Shown: piece by piece, positions 1-7,894 of the stretch
Layout: each line of letters starts with the position of its first letter
Position numbering within the stretch: position 1 is the first letter of the stretch
Source: Raoultibacter phocaeensis
Lineage (GTDB): Bacteria > Actinomycetota > Coriobacteriia > Coriobacteriales > Eggerthellaceae
Direction of reading: 5' to 3'
Assembly: GCF_901411515.1 (NCBI RefSeq)
Contig: NZ_CABDUX010000001.1
Location: forward strand, 1,798,001-1,862,000
Length of the DNA: 64,000 nt
The notes under the pieces: model-generated
Seen by the model: the letters and a program-made list of their open reading frames with translations, nothing else
Database searches by the model: none
What the model was told of the DNA's origin: nothing
Position numbers and translations under genes: made by a program

Positions 1-176
1 TTCAAGTGTAAGCGGCTCGAACCAGGCGCAACATTCCCCGAAATGGCAATCTTTTTCGTTAGGCATACGAAGCGGTTAGTACAAATGGGTTATTAAGCCA
101 TCGTGCGATTTGGAGTACTATAAGCATGGGGATGCCGATGCGGTTTTTCATCGGCTCAGAGTGAGGGGACATCACG
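1..176. other. Upstream region of the two-component operon
   Basis: No gene is recognisable in this edge stretch. A possible -10 hexamer TACTAT lies at 116-121 without a convincing -35. GAGGGG at about 163-168 is a good ribosome binding site for the ATG at 177. Confidence 0.4.
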
Positions 177-1382
177 ATGGAAAGCGTGCCGCTTCGCGCT
201 ACCGAAAACACCGAGGAACGAGAATCGGGGTTCGAGCTTGCTGCAACCGAAGCAGAATTCGTTCAGCAGCAAAGGAGCCTTTCCGCTTTGCTGCACATAA
301 CGCAAGTTGCAAGCAGCACGCTTTCGATGGAAGAGGTTCTCTATAGCATTTCACAGGAAATCATCAATGCAACCGGCGCATGGGGATGCAATTCCTTTTT
401 GTTTCCTGAAAGGTCAAAGCACGGATATTACTACCTGATCGAGCCGGAGCCGTCGCCCGAATACAAAGTGCCCGATCCCCCCGACCTTTTCACGCGCGAG
501 GCGCTCGAAACCGCGAAACCGGTGTTCGCCGAGGACGTTATGGCGGATCCGAGAACCGATAAGCGAACAATGCGGTTTTTCGGTATCAAATCGGCGCTCG
601 CCTTTCCGCTCGTGTTCCACGGCAGTGCGGTTGCCGCGGGCTTCATGTGCTTCGATGAACGTCGGCATATGACCGACGAGGAGATAGAGATCGTCATGGC
701 AATTGCCGGAACCGGCGCCATGGCGGTTGCGAATCTGAAAATGCACCAGTCGGCTGTGCAGCTCGCCGTCGCGCAGGAGCGGAATCGTCTCGCGAAAGAA
801 ATGCACGATGATGCGTGCCAATCGCTTGCAGCCGTCAAAATGAATCTCAACACCTTGTTGCTTACGGAAGAGTTACCCGATCGGACGGTCGAGAAGATAC
901 GGGATGTCATGCATCTTGTAGATGATAGCTACGATGATTTAAGAGATACGATCCATTCGTTTCGTACAGCAGGCATAGCAGGCGAGGAATTCGTCGCATC
1001 GTTCAAGGATTATACGGAAGCATACGAGGATCGGCACGACATCGAAGTCGATTACAAGCTCTCGGAATTCGACATCATGCGTCTTAGCCAGTCGGCGCTT
1101 TTGCAGACGAGCCGTATCCTCGGTGAGGCGCTTGCCAACGTGCGAAAGCACGCAAGCGCTTCTCGGGTGCGCATCGAAAGCCGGGTGCGTGCCGACTGCG
1201 TGGTTATCGAAGTCGAAGACGATGGGATCGGCTTCGACACCGAGGAGCTCGAATCGCGCCGTCAGGGACATTTTGGTCTTTCGATCATGGAGGAGCGTGC
1301 GCGGGATGCGGGGGGCTCTCTTTCGGTGCTTTCCATTGAGCCGCACGGAACTATCGTGCGTTTTACGATCCCATATCGATAG
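177..1382 (+). CDS. GAF-domain sensor histidine kinase (NarX/DegS-type)
   Basis: A 401-residue soluble sensor kinase that should phosphorylate the response regulator encoded next. Residues about 45-185 resemble a GAF sensor domain. The dimerisation/phosphoacceptor segment has the HisKA_3 signature ERNRLAKEMHDD with the likely phospho-histidine near residue 210. The C-terminal HATPase domain shows an N-box (EALANVRKHA), a G1-like DDGIGFD and a glycine-rich lid (GHFGLSIMEERARDAGG). No signal peptide or membrane helix is visible, so it probably senses a cytoplasmic cue. The ATG at 177 follows GAGGGG. The signal is unknown. Confidence 0.9.
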   Translation: MESVPLRATENTEERESGFELAATEAEFVQQQRSLSALLHITQVASSTLSMEEVLYSISQEIINATGAWGCNSFLFPERSKHGYYYLIEPEPSPEYKVPDPPDLFTREALETAKPVFAEDVMADPRTDKRTMRFFGIKSALAFPLVFHGSAVAAGFMCFDERRHMTDEEIEIVMAIAGTGAMAVANLKMHQSAVQLAVAQERNRLAKEMHDDACQSLAAVKMNLNTLLLTEELPDRTVEKIRDVMHLVDDSYDDLRDTIHSFRTAGIAGEEFVASFKDYTEAYEDRHDIEVDYKLSEFDIMRLSQSALLQTSRILGEALANVRKHASASRVRIESRVRADCVVIEVEDDGIGFDTEELESRRQGHFGLSIMEERARDAGGSLSVLSIEPHGTIVRFTIPYR

Positions 1383-1391
1383 GTGGCGACT

Positions 1392-2057
1392 ATGGGCTTG
1401 CCATTGGTTTCTCTCATGATTGTCGATGATCACGCCTTGTTCCGAAAAGGGCTCCGTGCGCTGGTCTCCCAGTGCAGCAAGCTCGAGGTGGTTGCCGAAG
1501 CCGGGAGCGGGGAAGAGGCGCTCGATCTGCTGCACTCGGTTGAACCCGATATCGTATTGATGGACATCAATCTTCCGGGAATCGACGGTATCGAAGCGAT
1601 GAGGCGCATGCATGCGCTTCGGCCTGAGCTTCTTGTCATTATGCTGTCTGCAACCGATTTTGACGATCAGGTTTTTGAGAGCGTCAGTGCGGGCGCTGCA
1701 GGCTATCTCGTGAAAAACCTCGAACCGGAGGAGCTTTTCAGCACCATTGAGACAGTCTATCGGAGCGGTTCGAGCATCAGCAGAATCCATTTGAACCAGA
1801 TCATGAAGACCATGGCTGCAAAATCGAGCAAGCATTCGGAAAGCGGAGCAGATCAAGACTGCCTGTCGGTGCGCGAGTGCGAAGTTTTGGCATTGGTTGC
1901 TTCGGGCTACACCAACAAGGAAATAGCGAGCGAACTGGTGATTGCTCCGAACACGGTCAAGGCGCATATCAGTAAAATCATGGATAAGCTCGGATTGCGC
2001 AACCGCGTCGAACTTGCTTCGTATGCGATATCGAAAGGGTTTGTTTCACGGAGCTAG
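1392..2057 (+). CDS. NarL/FixJ-family response regulator
   Basis: Receiver plus LuxR-type helix-turn-helix, the expected partner of the kinase 9 bases upstream. The receiver has the acidic pair in IVDDH and the phospho-acceptor aspartate in IVLMDINLPGIDG. The output domain (LSVRECEVLALVASGYTNKEIASEL) is a standard GerE/LuxR helix-turn-helix. A GTG at 1383 is also in frame, but AGGTGG at 1381-1386 is placed correctly for the ATG at 1392, so I use the shorter form (221 residues). The target genes are unknown; the divergent CPBP/ABC cluster downstream is only a positional candidate. Confidence 0.9.
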   Translation: MGLPLVSLMIVDDHALFRKGLRALVSQCSKLEVVAEAGSGEEALDLLHSVEPDIVLMDINLPGIDGIEAMRRMHALRPELLVIMLSATDFDDQVFESVSAGAAGYLVKNLEPEELFSTIETVYRSGSSISRIHLNQIMKTMAAKSSKHSESGADQDCLSVRECEVLALVASGYTNKEIASELVIAPNTVKAHISKIMDKLGLRNRVELASYAISKGFVSRS

Positions 2058-2110
2058 AACGGCTGCGGGTGCCGATGCTGCGAATCCCGAAGCAACGCGC
2101 ATGCGGGGAG

Positions 2111-2151
2111 AAAAAGCGCCTGGGTGCGGCGAATCGCAGCGGCCCAGGCGC
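2111..2151 (-). terminator. Intrinsic terminator of the CPBP protease gene
   Basis: GCGCCTGGG (2116-2124) pairs perfectly with CCCAGGCGC (2143-2151). Read on the minus strand the hairpin is followed by TTTTT (2115-2111), a standard intrinsic terminator for the gene ending at 2161. It also sits in the convergent gap with the response regulator. Confidence 0.8.
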
Positions 2152-2160
2152 GCTCAGCAC

Positions 2161-3126
2161 CTATCCTTGCACGGCGTTTGCGCCAGCATCGGTTGCCGTC
2201 CCGTCGAGCATCCGATGCTTCTCGTCTTTGCGCATGAGCGCACAGCACACGATCGCCGCTGCGATAAAGCCGACGCCGCCGATGATGCCGATGGGCATGG
2301 GGCCGATGAACGGATTCCCGCCCGATACCGAAAAGAGTACGGCTGCGCTCACGAAGCCGTTTACGGCGCCGTGGCCGATGACGGCGGGCAGGCAGCTCTT
2401 CGCTTTCAGGGTGAGATAGCTGAACAGCGTTCCGATCACGATGCAGAAGATGCACATGGCGAAAATGCCGAGAAAGGGCCAGCCAGGGTATCCCACGCCG
2501 TAGTTGTGGCCGATTACGGTAAGCGGCGCGTGCCAAAGGCCCCAGATCACACCGGTGACGAGTACGGTGGGGATGAACGGCATCCTCTCGTAGACCTTCG
2601 GTACCAGATAGCCCCGCCAGCCCCATTCCTCACCGAAGCAGGTCAGGCAGTTCAGGATGGGCGAGAGGAAAACCCCCATGGCGAGCTGCGCCCACATCAC
2701 GATCGACACCATGTCAGCCGGCATGGCAGCGCCTCCTTGTGCGGCGGTTGCCTCCTGCAGCATGGCGGTGGCGGCCGTCATTGTCGGGTCGAAATCCCCT
2801 GGGAACACGAGGAAGTACACGGCGGCGCCGATAACCGTGAGCACGGCGGGCCCGAACCAGGCGATCAGGTAGTACTTGAACGTGTGCTTGAAATCGACGG
2901 GCTTGATCATCGCGTTTTTGAAACCCTCTTTGGTTACAAGGCGCGTGATCAGCACGCCGATTGCGGGAACGAACATCATCGATCCCACGATGAACTGTAC
3001 GGCAACCGGTGGCGCGGCGAGTCCGCTTCCCAAACCCGTACCCGTCGCCATCGGAATGACCACGAGGATCTCGAGCGCGTAGGTGAGGGCGAACGTGACG
3101 GCGAGATAGATGACGATCCGTTTCAT
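2161..3126 (-). CDS. CPBP-family intramembrane metalloprotease
   Basis: A 321-residue multi-pass membrane protein of the CAAX protease/bacteriocin-processing (Abi, CPBP) family. The diagnostic motifs are present: EEWGWRGYL (glutamate pair and arginine) and the later HAPLTVIGHNYG histidine motif, both expected inside membrane helices as zinc ligands. GAGG precedes the start on the minus strand. It is divergent from the ABC exporter operon, sharing a promoter region with a perfect inverted repeat at 3179-3199. Bacterial members are implicated in peptide maturation or self-immunity; the substrate cannot be read from the sequence. Confidence 0.87.
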   Translation of the reverse strand: MKRIVIYLAVTFALTYALEILVVIPMATGTGLGSGLAAPPVAVQFIVGSMMFVPAIGVLITRLVTKEGFKNAMIKPVDFKHTFKYYLIAWFGPAVLTVIGAAVYFLVFPGDFDPTMTAATAMLQEATAAQGGAAMPADMVSIVMWAQLAMGVFLSPILNCLTCFGEEWGWRGYLVPKVYERMPFIPTVLVTGVIWGLWHAPLTVIGHNYGVGYPGWPFLGIFAMCIFCIVIGTLFSYLTLKAKSCLPAVIGHGAVNGFVSAAVLFSVSGGNPFIGPMPIGIIGGVGFIAAAIVCCALMRKDEKHRMLDGTATDAGANAVQG

Positions 3127-3178
3127 GATGAGCCTCGTTTCTTTACCTTGGTCTGATCGCTTGCATTGTTGTTCTATC

Positions 3179-3199
3179 TGTTATAGCATAAATATAACA
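3179..3199. promoter_or_regulatory. Inverted-repeat operator between CPBP and ABC operon
   Basis: TGTTATA (3179-3185) and TATAACA (3193-3199) are perfect inverted arms with a 7-base spacer, in the only AT-rich stretch of the divergent intergenic region. Position and symmetry suggest an operator, most simply for the GntR repressor encoded at 5613 in the same operon (inference). Confidence 0.5.
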
Positions 3200-3271
3200 A
3201 CAGGGCAAACGGTACACAAGAGGGAATTCCGAGAATTCCGGATCTTGCGAAATTCAAGAAAGGGAGCAGCT

Positions 3272-3994
3272 ATGAACGAAACAACACCGGTACTTGCAGT
3301 CGAGCATTTTACGAAAACGTTCGGTTCCAAGCGGGCCGTCGACGATGTGAGCCTTGCGGTCATGCCGGGCGATATCTATGGATTCATCGGCCACAACGGA
3401 GCCGGAAAGACCACGCTGATACGCTCGGTAGTCGGGGTGGCCGGATTCGATGGCGGCAGCATCAGCATCGACGGCATGTCGGTAACCGATCGTCCCATCG
3501 CCTGCAAGCAGATCACCGCGTATGTGCCCGATAACCCCGACGTGTACGATTTCCTCACGGGAATTCAGTACCTCGACTACATAGCCGATATATTCGAGGT
3601 GCCCGCCGCCGTGCGCCGCGAGCGCATCGAGCATTACGCCGACAAGCTTGCTCTCACATCGGCACTCGGTGATCTCATTTCGTCGTACTCGCACGGCATG
3701 AAGCAGAAGGTCGTGCTCATCGGCGCGCTTCTCCATGAGCCGAAGCTGCTTGTGTTGGACGAGCCGTTCGTCGGCCTCGATCCGGAGGCATCGTATACGC
3801 TCAAAGGCCTCATGCGCGAGCTGACCGAGCGCGGGTCTGCCATTTTCTTCTCGAGCCACGTGCTCGAAGTGGTGGAAAAGCTCTGCAACAAGGTAGCCAT
3901 CATCAAAGCGGGCAAACTCATCACCGACGGTCCGACCGACACGGTTGTCGGCGACAAGAGCCTCGAAGACGTATTCCTCGGTTTGGGAAAGTAG
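3272..3994 (+). CDS. ABC transporter ATP-binding protein
   Basis: A 240-residue ABC ATPase that would drive the permease encoded 9 bases downstream. Walker A is GHNGAGKTT, Walker B is LLVLDEP, the H-loop is SSHVLE; the signature is SYSHGMKQK, a variant of LSGGQ common in ABC-2-type exporters. An in-frame extension reaches back to 3110, but GGGAG at 3261-3265 and the start of homology support ATG 3272. The order ATPase, permease, YtrA-type GntR matches self-regulated exporter operons linked in other bacteria to antibiotic or cell-envelope stress. Confidence 0.92.
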   Translation: MNETTPVLAVEHFTKTFGSKRAVDDVSLAVMPGDIYGFIGHNGAGKTTLIRSVVGVAGFDGGSISIDGMSVTDRPIACKQITAYVPDNPDVYDFLTGIQYLDYIADIFEVPAAVRRERIEHYADKLALTSALGDLISSYSHGMKQKVVLIGALLHEPKLLVLDEPFVGLDPEASYTLKGLMRELTERGSAIFFSSHVLEVVEKLCNKVAIIKAGKLITDGPTDTVVGDKSLEDVFLGLGK

Positions 3995-4003
3995 GCGTCC
4001 ATC

Positions 4004-5602
4004 ATGAGCAAACTCAAGCTTCTTTTGAAGGTGCAGCTACTCGGTACGTTCGGTATCAACAAAGCCCTCCATGCCGATAAGGCGAAAGCCAAGCGGACGA
4101 TCGGGCTTTTCGTGCTTGCGGCTCTTGCAATCGGTGCGCTCTGCGTGGGCTACAGCGTGGGTGCGGCGTACGGACTTGCGGAATTCGGGCTCGTTGACAG
4201 CATTCCCTTCGTCGCCGTGCTCGTGGGTTCGCTTGCCGGCGCGGTCGCGGCGTTTCTCAAGGCGAACGGCGTATTGTTCGGTTTCAAAGACTACGACCTT
4301 GTGATGTCGCTTCCGGTAACCGCTTCCGCCGTGGTGCTGTCGCGCCTCGCTGCGCTCTACGCGCTTTCGCTCGTGTTCGGCGCGGTGGCCATGCTGCCGG
4401 CCTTCGGGGTCTACGCATCGCTTGCGCACGTCACGTTCGGCTCGGTCGTCATGATGGTTGCCTCGGTGTTTCTGGCGCCGCTGCTTCCCATGACACTCGC
4501 TATCCTGCTTGCGGTGGGCATCTCGGCCCTCGCTGCCCGCATGCGCCACGCCAACATCGTGACGGTCGTGCTCTCCATCGCCGCCGTACTCGTCATCGTT
4601 GTCGTTCCGTATGCGATGATGGGATCGACCGGGGGAGATGATGCGGCGATCACCGCGCTTGCCGCTCAGCAGCTTGTCGCTATGGAGGCGGTGCTGCCGC
4701 CGATCGCATGGGCGAGCGCGGGCATCACAAACGGCGACGCGCTGGTGTTTCTGCTGTTCGCTGCGGTCTCGGTCGTTCCAGCGATTGCCGCGATCGCCCT
4801 CGTTTCTCGTCGCTTCGCAGCCATCAACACGCTTCTCATGGCGCATCGACCGAACGGTTCGTTCTCGTTTGCGGGCAAAGATGGCGAAGCCAGGCTGCTC
4901 AAAGTGCGCAAACCCCTTGCGGCGTTGCTTGCCAAAGAGGCGGCACGCCTTGTTTCGACGCCGATCTACCTGATGAACGCCTGTATCGGCTACGTGCTCG
5001 TGCTCGTTGCCGGCATCGCCGCTATTGCGGCGTCGGTGCTCGGCATGCTGCCCGCCGACCTGTTCGGGGGAGAAATCGGTTCTCTTATCGGGGCGTTCCT
5101 GCCGTGGGCGATGGCCTTTTTCATCGGCATATCCTCGACGACGGCTGCTTCGGTATCGCTCGAAGGAAAAAGCAGGTGGCTTATGTATACGGCGCCCGTG
5201 CCCGCTCGAACGATTCTCGGTGCAAAGGCGCTTTTGAGCCTCGTGATCGGGCTGCCTGTTGTGTCGGTGAGCGGTATGCTGCTCGCGATTGCGTTTGGCG
5301 TCGATTTCGCGTCGGGCATTCTCTGCGTTGCGGTGCCTGCCGCTGTGTCGGTTTTCGTTACCATGTTCGGCCTCATGATCGACGCGCGTCGTCCGCGCTA
5401 TGATTGGAAAAGCGAATACGAGCCGGTGAAGCGTTCGGTTGCCGTTATGGCTACGGTGCTTTTGGGGTTCGCCATTGTCGTGGTCGGCATGCTGGCGACG
5501 GCCTTTCTCGGCGCGATCGGTGGTATCATGCTAGCCGTTGTGTTAGTTGTTTCCGCGTGGCTGATGTTTCGGAATCTGTCGGCGGTGCCGTTGCGAGAAT
5601 AG
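4004..5602 (+). CDS. ABC transporter permease (ABC-2-like)
   Basis: A 532-residue polytopic membrane protein with about 12 hydrophobic segments and no nucleotide-binding motif, immediately after the ATPase, so it is the membrane half of the exporter. A central hydrophilic stretch (about residues 275-310) contains FAGKDGEARLLKVRKP and faces the cytoplasm in a two-half arrangement. Weak similarity to bacteriocin/lantibiotic-type exporters is plausible, but no substrate signature is visible. Confidence 0.85.
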   Translation: MSKLKLLLKVQLLGTFGINKALHADKAKAKRTIGLFVLAALAIGALCVGYSVGAAYGLAEFGLVDSIPFVAVLVGSLAGAVAAFLKANGVLFGFKDYDLVMSLPVTASAVVLSRLAALYALSLVFGAVAMLPAFGVYASLAHVTFGSVVMMVASVFLAPLLPMTLAILLAVGISALAARMRHANIVTVVLSIAAVLVIVVVPYAMMGSTGGDDAAITALAAQQLVAMEAVLPPIAWASAGITNGDALVFLLFAAVSVVPAIAAIALVSRRFAAINTLLMAHRPNGSFSFAGKDGEARLLKVRKPLAALLAKEAARLVSTPIYLMNACIGYVLVLVAGIAAIAASVLGMLPADLFGGEIGSLIGAFLPWAMAFFIGISSTTAASVSLEGKSRWLMYTAPVPARTILGAKALLSLVIGLPVVSVSGMLLAIAFGVDFASGILCVAVPAAVSVFVTMFGLMIDARRPRYDWKSEYEPVKRSVAVMATVLLGFAIVVVGMLATAFLGAIGGIMLAVVLVVSAWLMFRNLSAVPLRE

Positions 5603-5612
5603 GGGTGCTGGC

Positions 5613-6008
5613 ATGCTCGTACGTATCGACCAAAAGTCGAACGAACCGCTGTACCTGCAGCTCCGTTCCCAGATCATCGCCTCCATCGCTCAAGGCGATC
5701 TCGAGCCGGGCGATGCGTTGCCTTCGGTCCGCTCGCTCGCGAGCGACCTCGGCATCAACCTTCACACGGTCAACAAGGCCTACGCTGTTTTGCGCGACGA
5801 GGGCTACGTGGTTATGCGGGGCAGGTCGGGCGCGTACGTAGCGGATCCCTCCGACCACGGCGAAGCCCAAGCCGAAGCGGGGCTTGCCCGCATGGACGCG
5901 GCCATACGGGCGCTCGCGCTCGAGTTCAGGGCGCACGGCGGCTCGAAGGAAGATTTCATTGCGCGTGCGGCTGCGCAGGCGGATAGGGCATACGAGGAGG
6001 AGCGGTAA
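5613..6008 (+). CDS. GntR-family regulator, YtrA subfamily
   Basis: A 131-residue regulator with an N-terminal winged helix (PLYLQLRSQIIASIAQGDLEPGD then LPSVRSLASDLGINLHTVNKAY) and only a short helical C-terminal tail, the YtrA architecture. It is embedded in the operon it probably represses and its stop overlaps the next start (TAATG). The inverted repeat at 3179-3199 is the best candidate operator. YtrA-type proteins generally lose DNA binding when a cell-envelope stress or small ligand is sensed; the ligand here is unknown. Confidence 0.9.
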   Translation: MLVRIDQKSNEPLYLQLRSQIIASIAQGDLEPGDALPSVRSLASDLGINLHTVNKAYAVLRDEGYVVMRGRSGAYVADPSDHGEAQAEAGLARMDAAIRALALEFRAHGGSKEDFIARAAAQADRAYEEER

Positions 6009-7126
6009 TGGGCGAAGCGATGGATGCGACGGTGATGGTGGGGCTCACGCTCGTACTGCTTCCGATCGTCGGCGTGCTTATGGCGCTTACTCCCTACCTC
6101 ATGAAGAAGAGCGAGTGCTTCGCCGTCACCGTGCCCGAGGTCGCTTCGACCGATCCGTATCTTAAAGGCTTGAAGCATCGCTTTCTGATAGAGATGCTGG
6201 CGCTCACGGTGCTTGTTACGGCTATCGGCGTCGCATTCTGGGTTCTGGACAATGCTGGCGGCGTCATCGCGGTCATGATTGCGGGAACGCTGCTGTTGAC
6301 CTTCGGCGGCTACGCGCTCATGCTCTTCAACCGCAAGAAGGTGTCGGCGTACAAGAAGCAGCAGGGCTGGCATGCCGAAGCGCAGGAATCGGTCGCGTTC
6401 GTGGGCGAAGGCAATGCCCCCCGTGCGATTTCGCTTTCGTGGAACCTTCTGTACGTGCCGGTTATGCTTGTGACGCTTGCAATCGGATTCGTCGGATACG
6501 CGCACATGCCCGACATGATTCCCATGCAGATGGGATTCGACGGCGAGGTGAGCAGATACGCGGAGAAATCGCCGCTCGTCGTGCTCATGCCCGTGTTCAT
6601 CCAGTTGTTTTTGGTTGCGTGCATGGTGTTCTCGCACTGGACCATGCTGCGTTCGAAGAAGCCCTCCGACCCCAAGGCCCCGGCGACTTCGGCGCTCGCG
6701 TACGGCATGTTCGCCCGTGCGCAGAGCATTTTCCTGCTCGTCACGGGCATGTCCATCTGCATTGCCATGGTGCTCATGCCCCTGTCGTTCATGGGCGTGG
6801 TCGAGCTCATGCAGGCGGGGGTTGCGATTATGGTCGTCTGTCTCATCATCGTGATCGGTTCGATCGCCATTTCGGTGGTGTACGGGCAGGGAGGTGCGCG
6901 CCTGTTCGCCCGCATGGGCGCGAGCGACGAGCTCTTGGCCGATGACGACGAGCATTGGAGGCTCGGTATCTTCTACTTCAACCGCGACGATCCGAGCCTG
7001 TTTCTGCCCGAGCGCTTCGGCATCGGCTGGACGGCGAACTTCGCGCGTCCGGCCATCTGGGTGATCGGCCTCGGCGGCGTCGTGCTCACCGTCGTGTTCG
7101 TCGTGGTGATCATGTCGATAGCGTAA
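6008..7126 (+). CDS. DUF1648/DUF5808 membrane protein
   Basis: A 372-residue membrane protein starting inside the stop codon of the GntR gene, so probably translationally coupled. Residues about 140-185 (LYVPVMLVTLAIGFVGYAHM and following) match the DUF1648/SdpI-like pattern. The C-terminus has the DUF5808 pattern with FYFNRDDPSLFLPERFGIGW, then a final membrane helix. Proteins of this class usually lie beside a YtrA-type regulator, as here. SdpI-like proteins can give immunity to toxic peptides; immunity or envelope-stress function is inference. Confidence 0.8.
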   Translation: MGEAMDATVMVGLTLVLLPIVGVLMALTPYLMKKSECFAVTVPEVASTDPYLKGLKHRFLIEMLALTVLVTAIGVAFWVLDNAGGVIAVMIAGTLLLTFGGYALMLFNRKKVSAYKKQQGWHAEAQESVAFVGEGNAPRAISLSWNLLYVPVMLVTLAIGFVGYAHMPDMIPMQMGFDGEVSRYAEKSPLVVLMPVFIQLFLVACMVFSHWTMLRSKKPSDPKAPATSALAYGMFARAQSIFLLVTGMSICIAMVLMPLSFMGVVELMQAGVAIMVVCLIIVIGSIAISVVYGQGGARLFARMGASDELLADDDEHWRLGIFYFNRDDPSLFLPERFGIGWTANFARPAIWVIGLGGVVLTVVFVVVIMSIA

Positions 7127-7235
7127 ACGGGCGGATTGCGGTCGGGCGTGCGGTGACGCGGCCGATAGTTGATGAGCCGCGTGCTGGCTGCAGGCTCGGG
7201 TTTCGATGGGCCCGCGTACTTCTCGAGAAATCTTC

Positions 7236-7264
7236 TTGACTCCCGTTTACTTCGGTGGCAGAAT
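7236..7264 (+). promoter_or_regulatory. Promoter of the MarR gene
   Basis: TTGACT (7236-7241), 17-base spacer, CAGAAT (7259-7264). The spacer contains GTTTACTTC (7245-7253), the same half-site as the perfect operator just downstream. Confidence 0.65.
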
Positions 7265-7266
7265 GA

Positions 7267-7291
7267 ATTTACTTCGAGAAAGGAAGTAAAT
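7267..7291. promoter_or_regulatory. MarR-type operator covering RBS and start codon
   Basis: ATTTACTTC (7267-7275) and GAAGTAAAT (7283-7291) form a perfect 9-base inverted repeat with a 7-base spacer. The right arm contains the Shine-Dalgarno bases and runs into the ATG at 7290. With the additional half-site in the promoter spacer this is a convincing autoregulatory site. As RNA the arms could also pair and hide the start. Confidence 0.7.
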
Positions 7292-7802
7292 GCGAGCACC
7301 TGAGAACATCGATGCCTTTCGCCTTGAGGATACGTACTGGGAATTCCTCGACGGCGCGAAGGATCTGTTTACCGCTGAGCGGTGGCAGGGCGTTCTCATG
7401 GACTGTTCGAAGAACGAGCTTCTGGCTCTCGCGCACGTGTACCGCACGGGCGAAACCACGATGTCGCGTATCGCCGAGTACGTGGGCGTGCCGCTCAACA
7501 CGGCTACCGGCATCGCGAACCGGCTTGAAAAGCGCGGCCTCGTCGAGCGGTGGCGCAGCGAAGCGGACAAGCGCGTGGTTTCGGTGCGCATCACCGAACA
7601 GGGCGAACAGCAAATGGCAAAGGTGATCGGAAATGTCGGTGCGCTCGTGGGTGCGCTGTTCGACGATTTGAGCGACGAGGAGCAACGAGTGCTGTTGCGG
7701 GTGCTCGCGCGGGTACCTGAGCTTTTGGCGAAAGGGGCGAAGGACGAACGGGCGCACGGCAGCGATTCGAGGGGTGGCATGAAGCGCATTGCCATCGAGT
7801 AG
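7290..7802 (+). CDS. MarR-family transcriptional regulator
   Basis: A 170-residue winged-helix regulator: RTGETTMSRIAEYVGVPLNT is the recognition region, followed by NRLEKRGLVERWRSEADKRVV, the typical MarR wing. It is the first gene of the ATPase cluster and its promoter carries a perfect inverted repeat. A terminator separates it from the ATPases, which have a separate promoter carrying only a half-site (GGAAGTAAG near 7880). Inducer unknown. Confidence 0.9.
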   Translation: MRAPENIDAFRLEDTYWEFLDGAKDLFTAERWQGVLMDCSKNELLALAHVYRTGETTMSRIAEYVGVPLNTATGIANRLEKRGLVERWRSEADKRVVSVRITEQGEQQMAKVIGNVGALVGALFDDLSDEEQRVLLRVLARVPELLAKGAKDERAHGSDSRGGMKRIAIE

Positions 7803-7819
7803 GTCGGTCGGTTGCGCGC

Positions 7820-7841
7820 GGGCGCGCGAGCGCCCTTTTTT
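7820..7841 (+). terminator. Intrinsic terminator after the MarR gene
   Basis: GGGCGC (7820-7825), GCGA loop, GCGCCC (7830-7835) and TTTTTT. It uncouples the regulator from the ATPase genes. Confidence 0.75.
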
Positions 7842-7869
7842 CGACAAGATAGTTCGGGCAAAGAATAAT
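7841..7869 (+). promoter_or_regulatory. Promoter of the ATPase operon
   Basis: TCGACA (7841-7846), 17 bases, AATAAT (7864-7869). It follows directly on the terminator. A MarR half-site-like GGAAGTAAG overlaps the ribosome binding site further down. Confidence 0.5.
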
Positions 7870-7894
7870 TCGAAACAGGAAGTAAGGTACGGAC

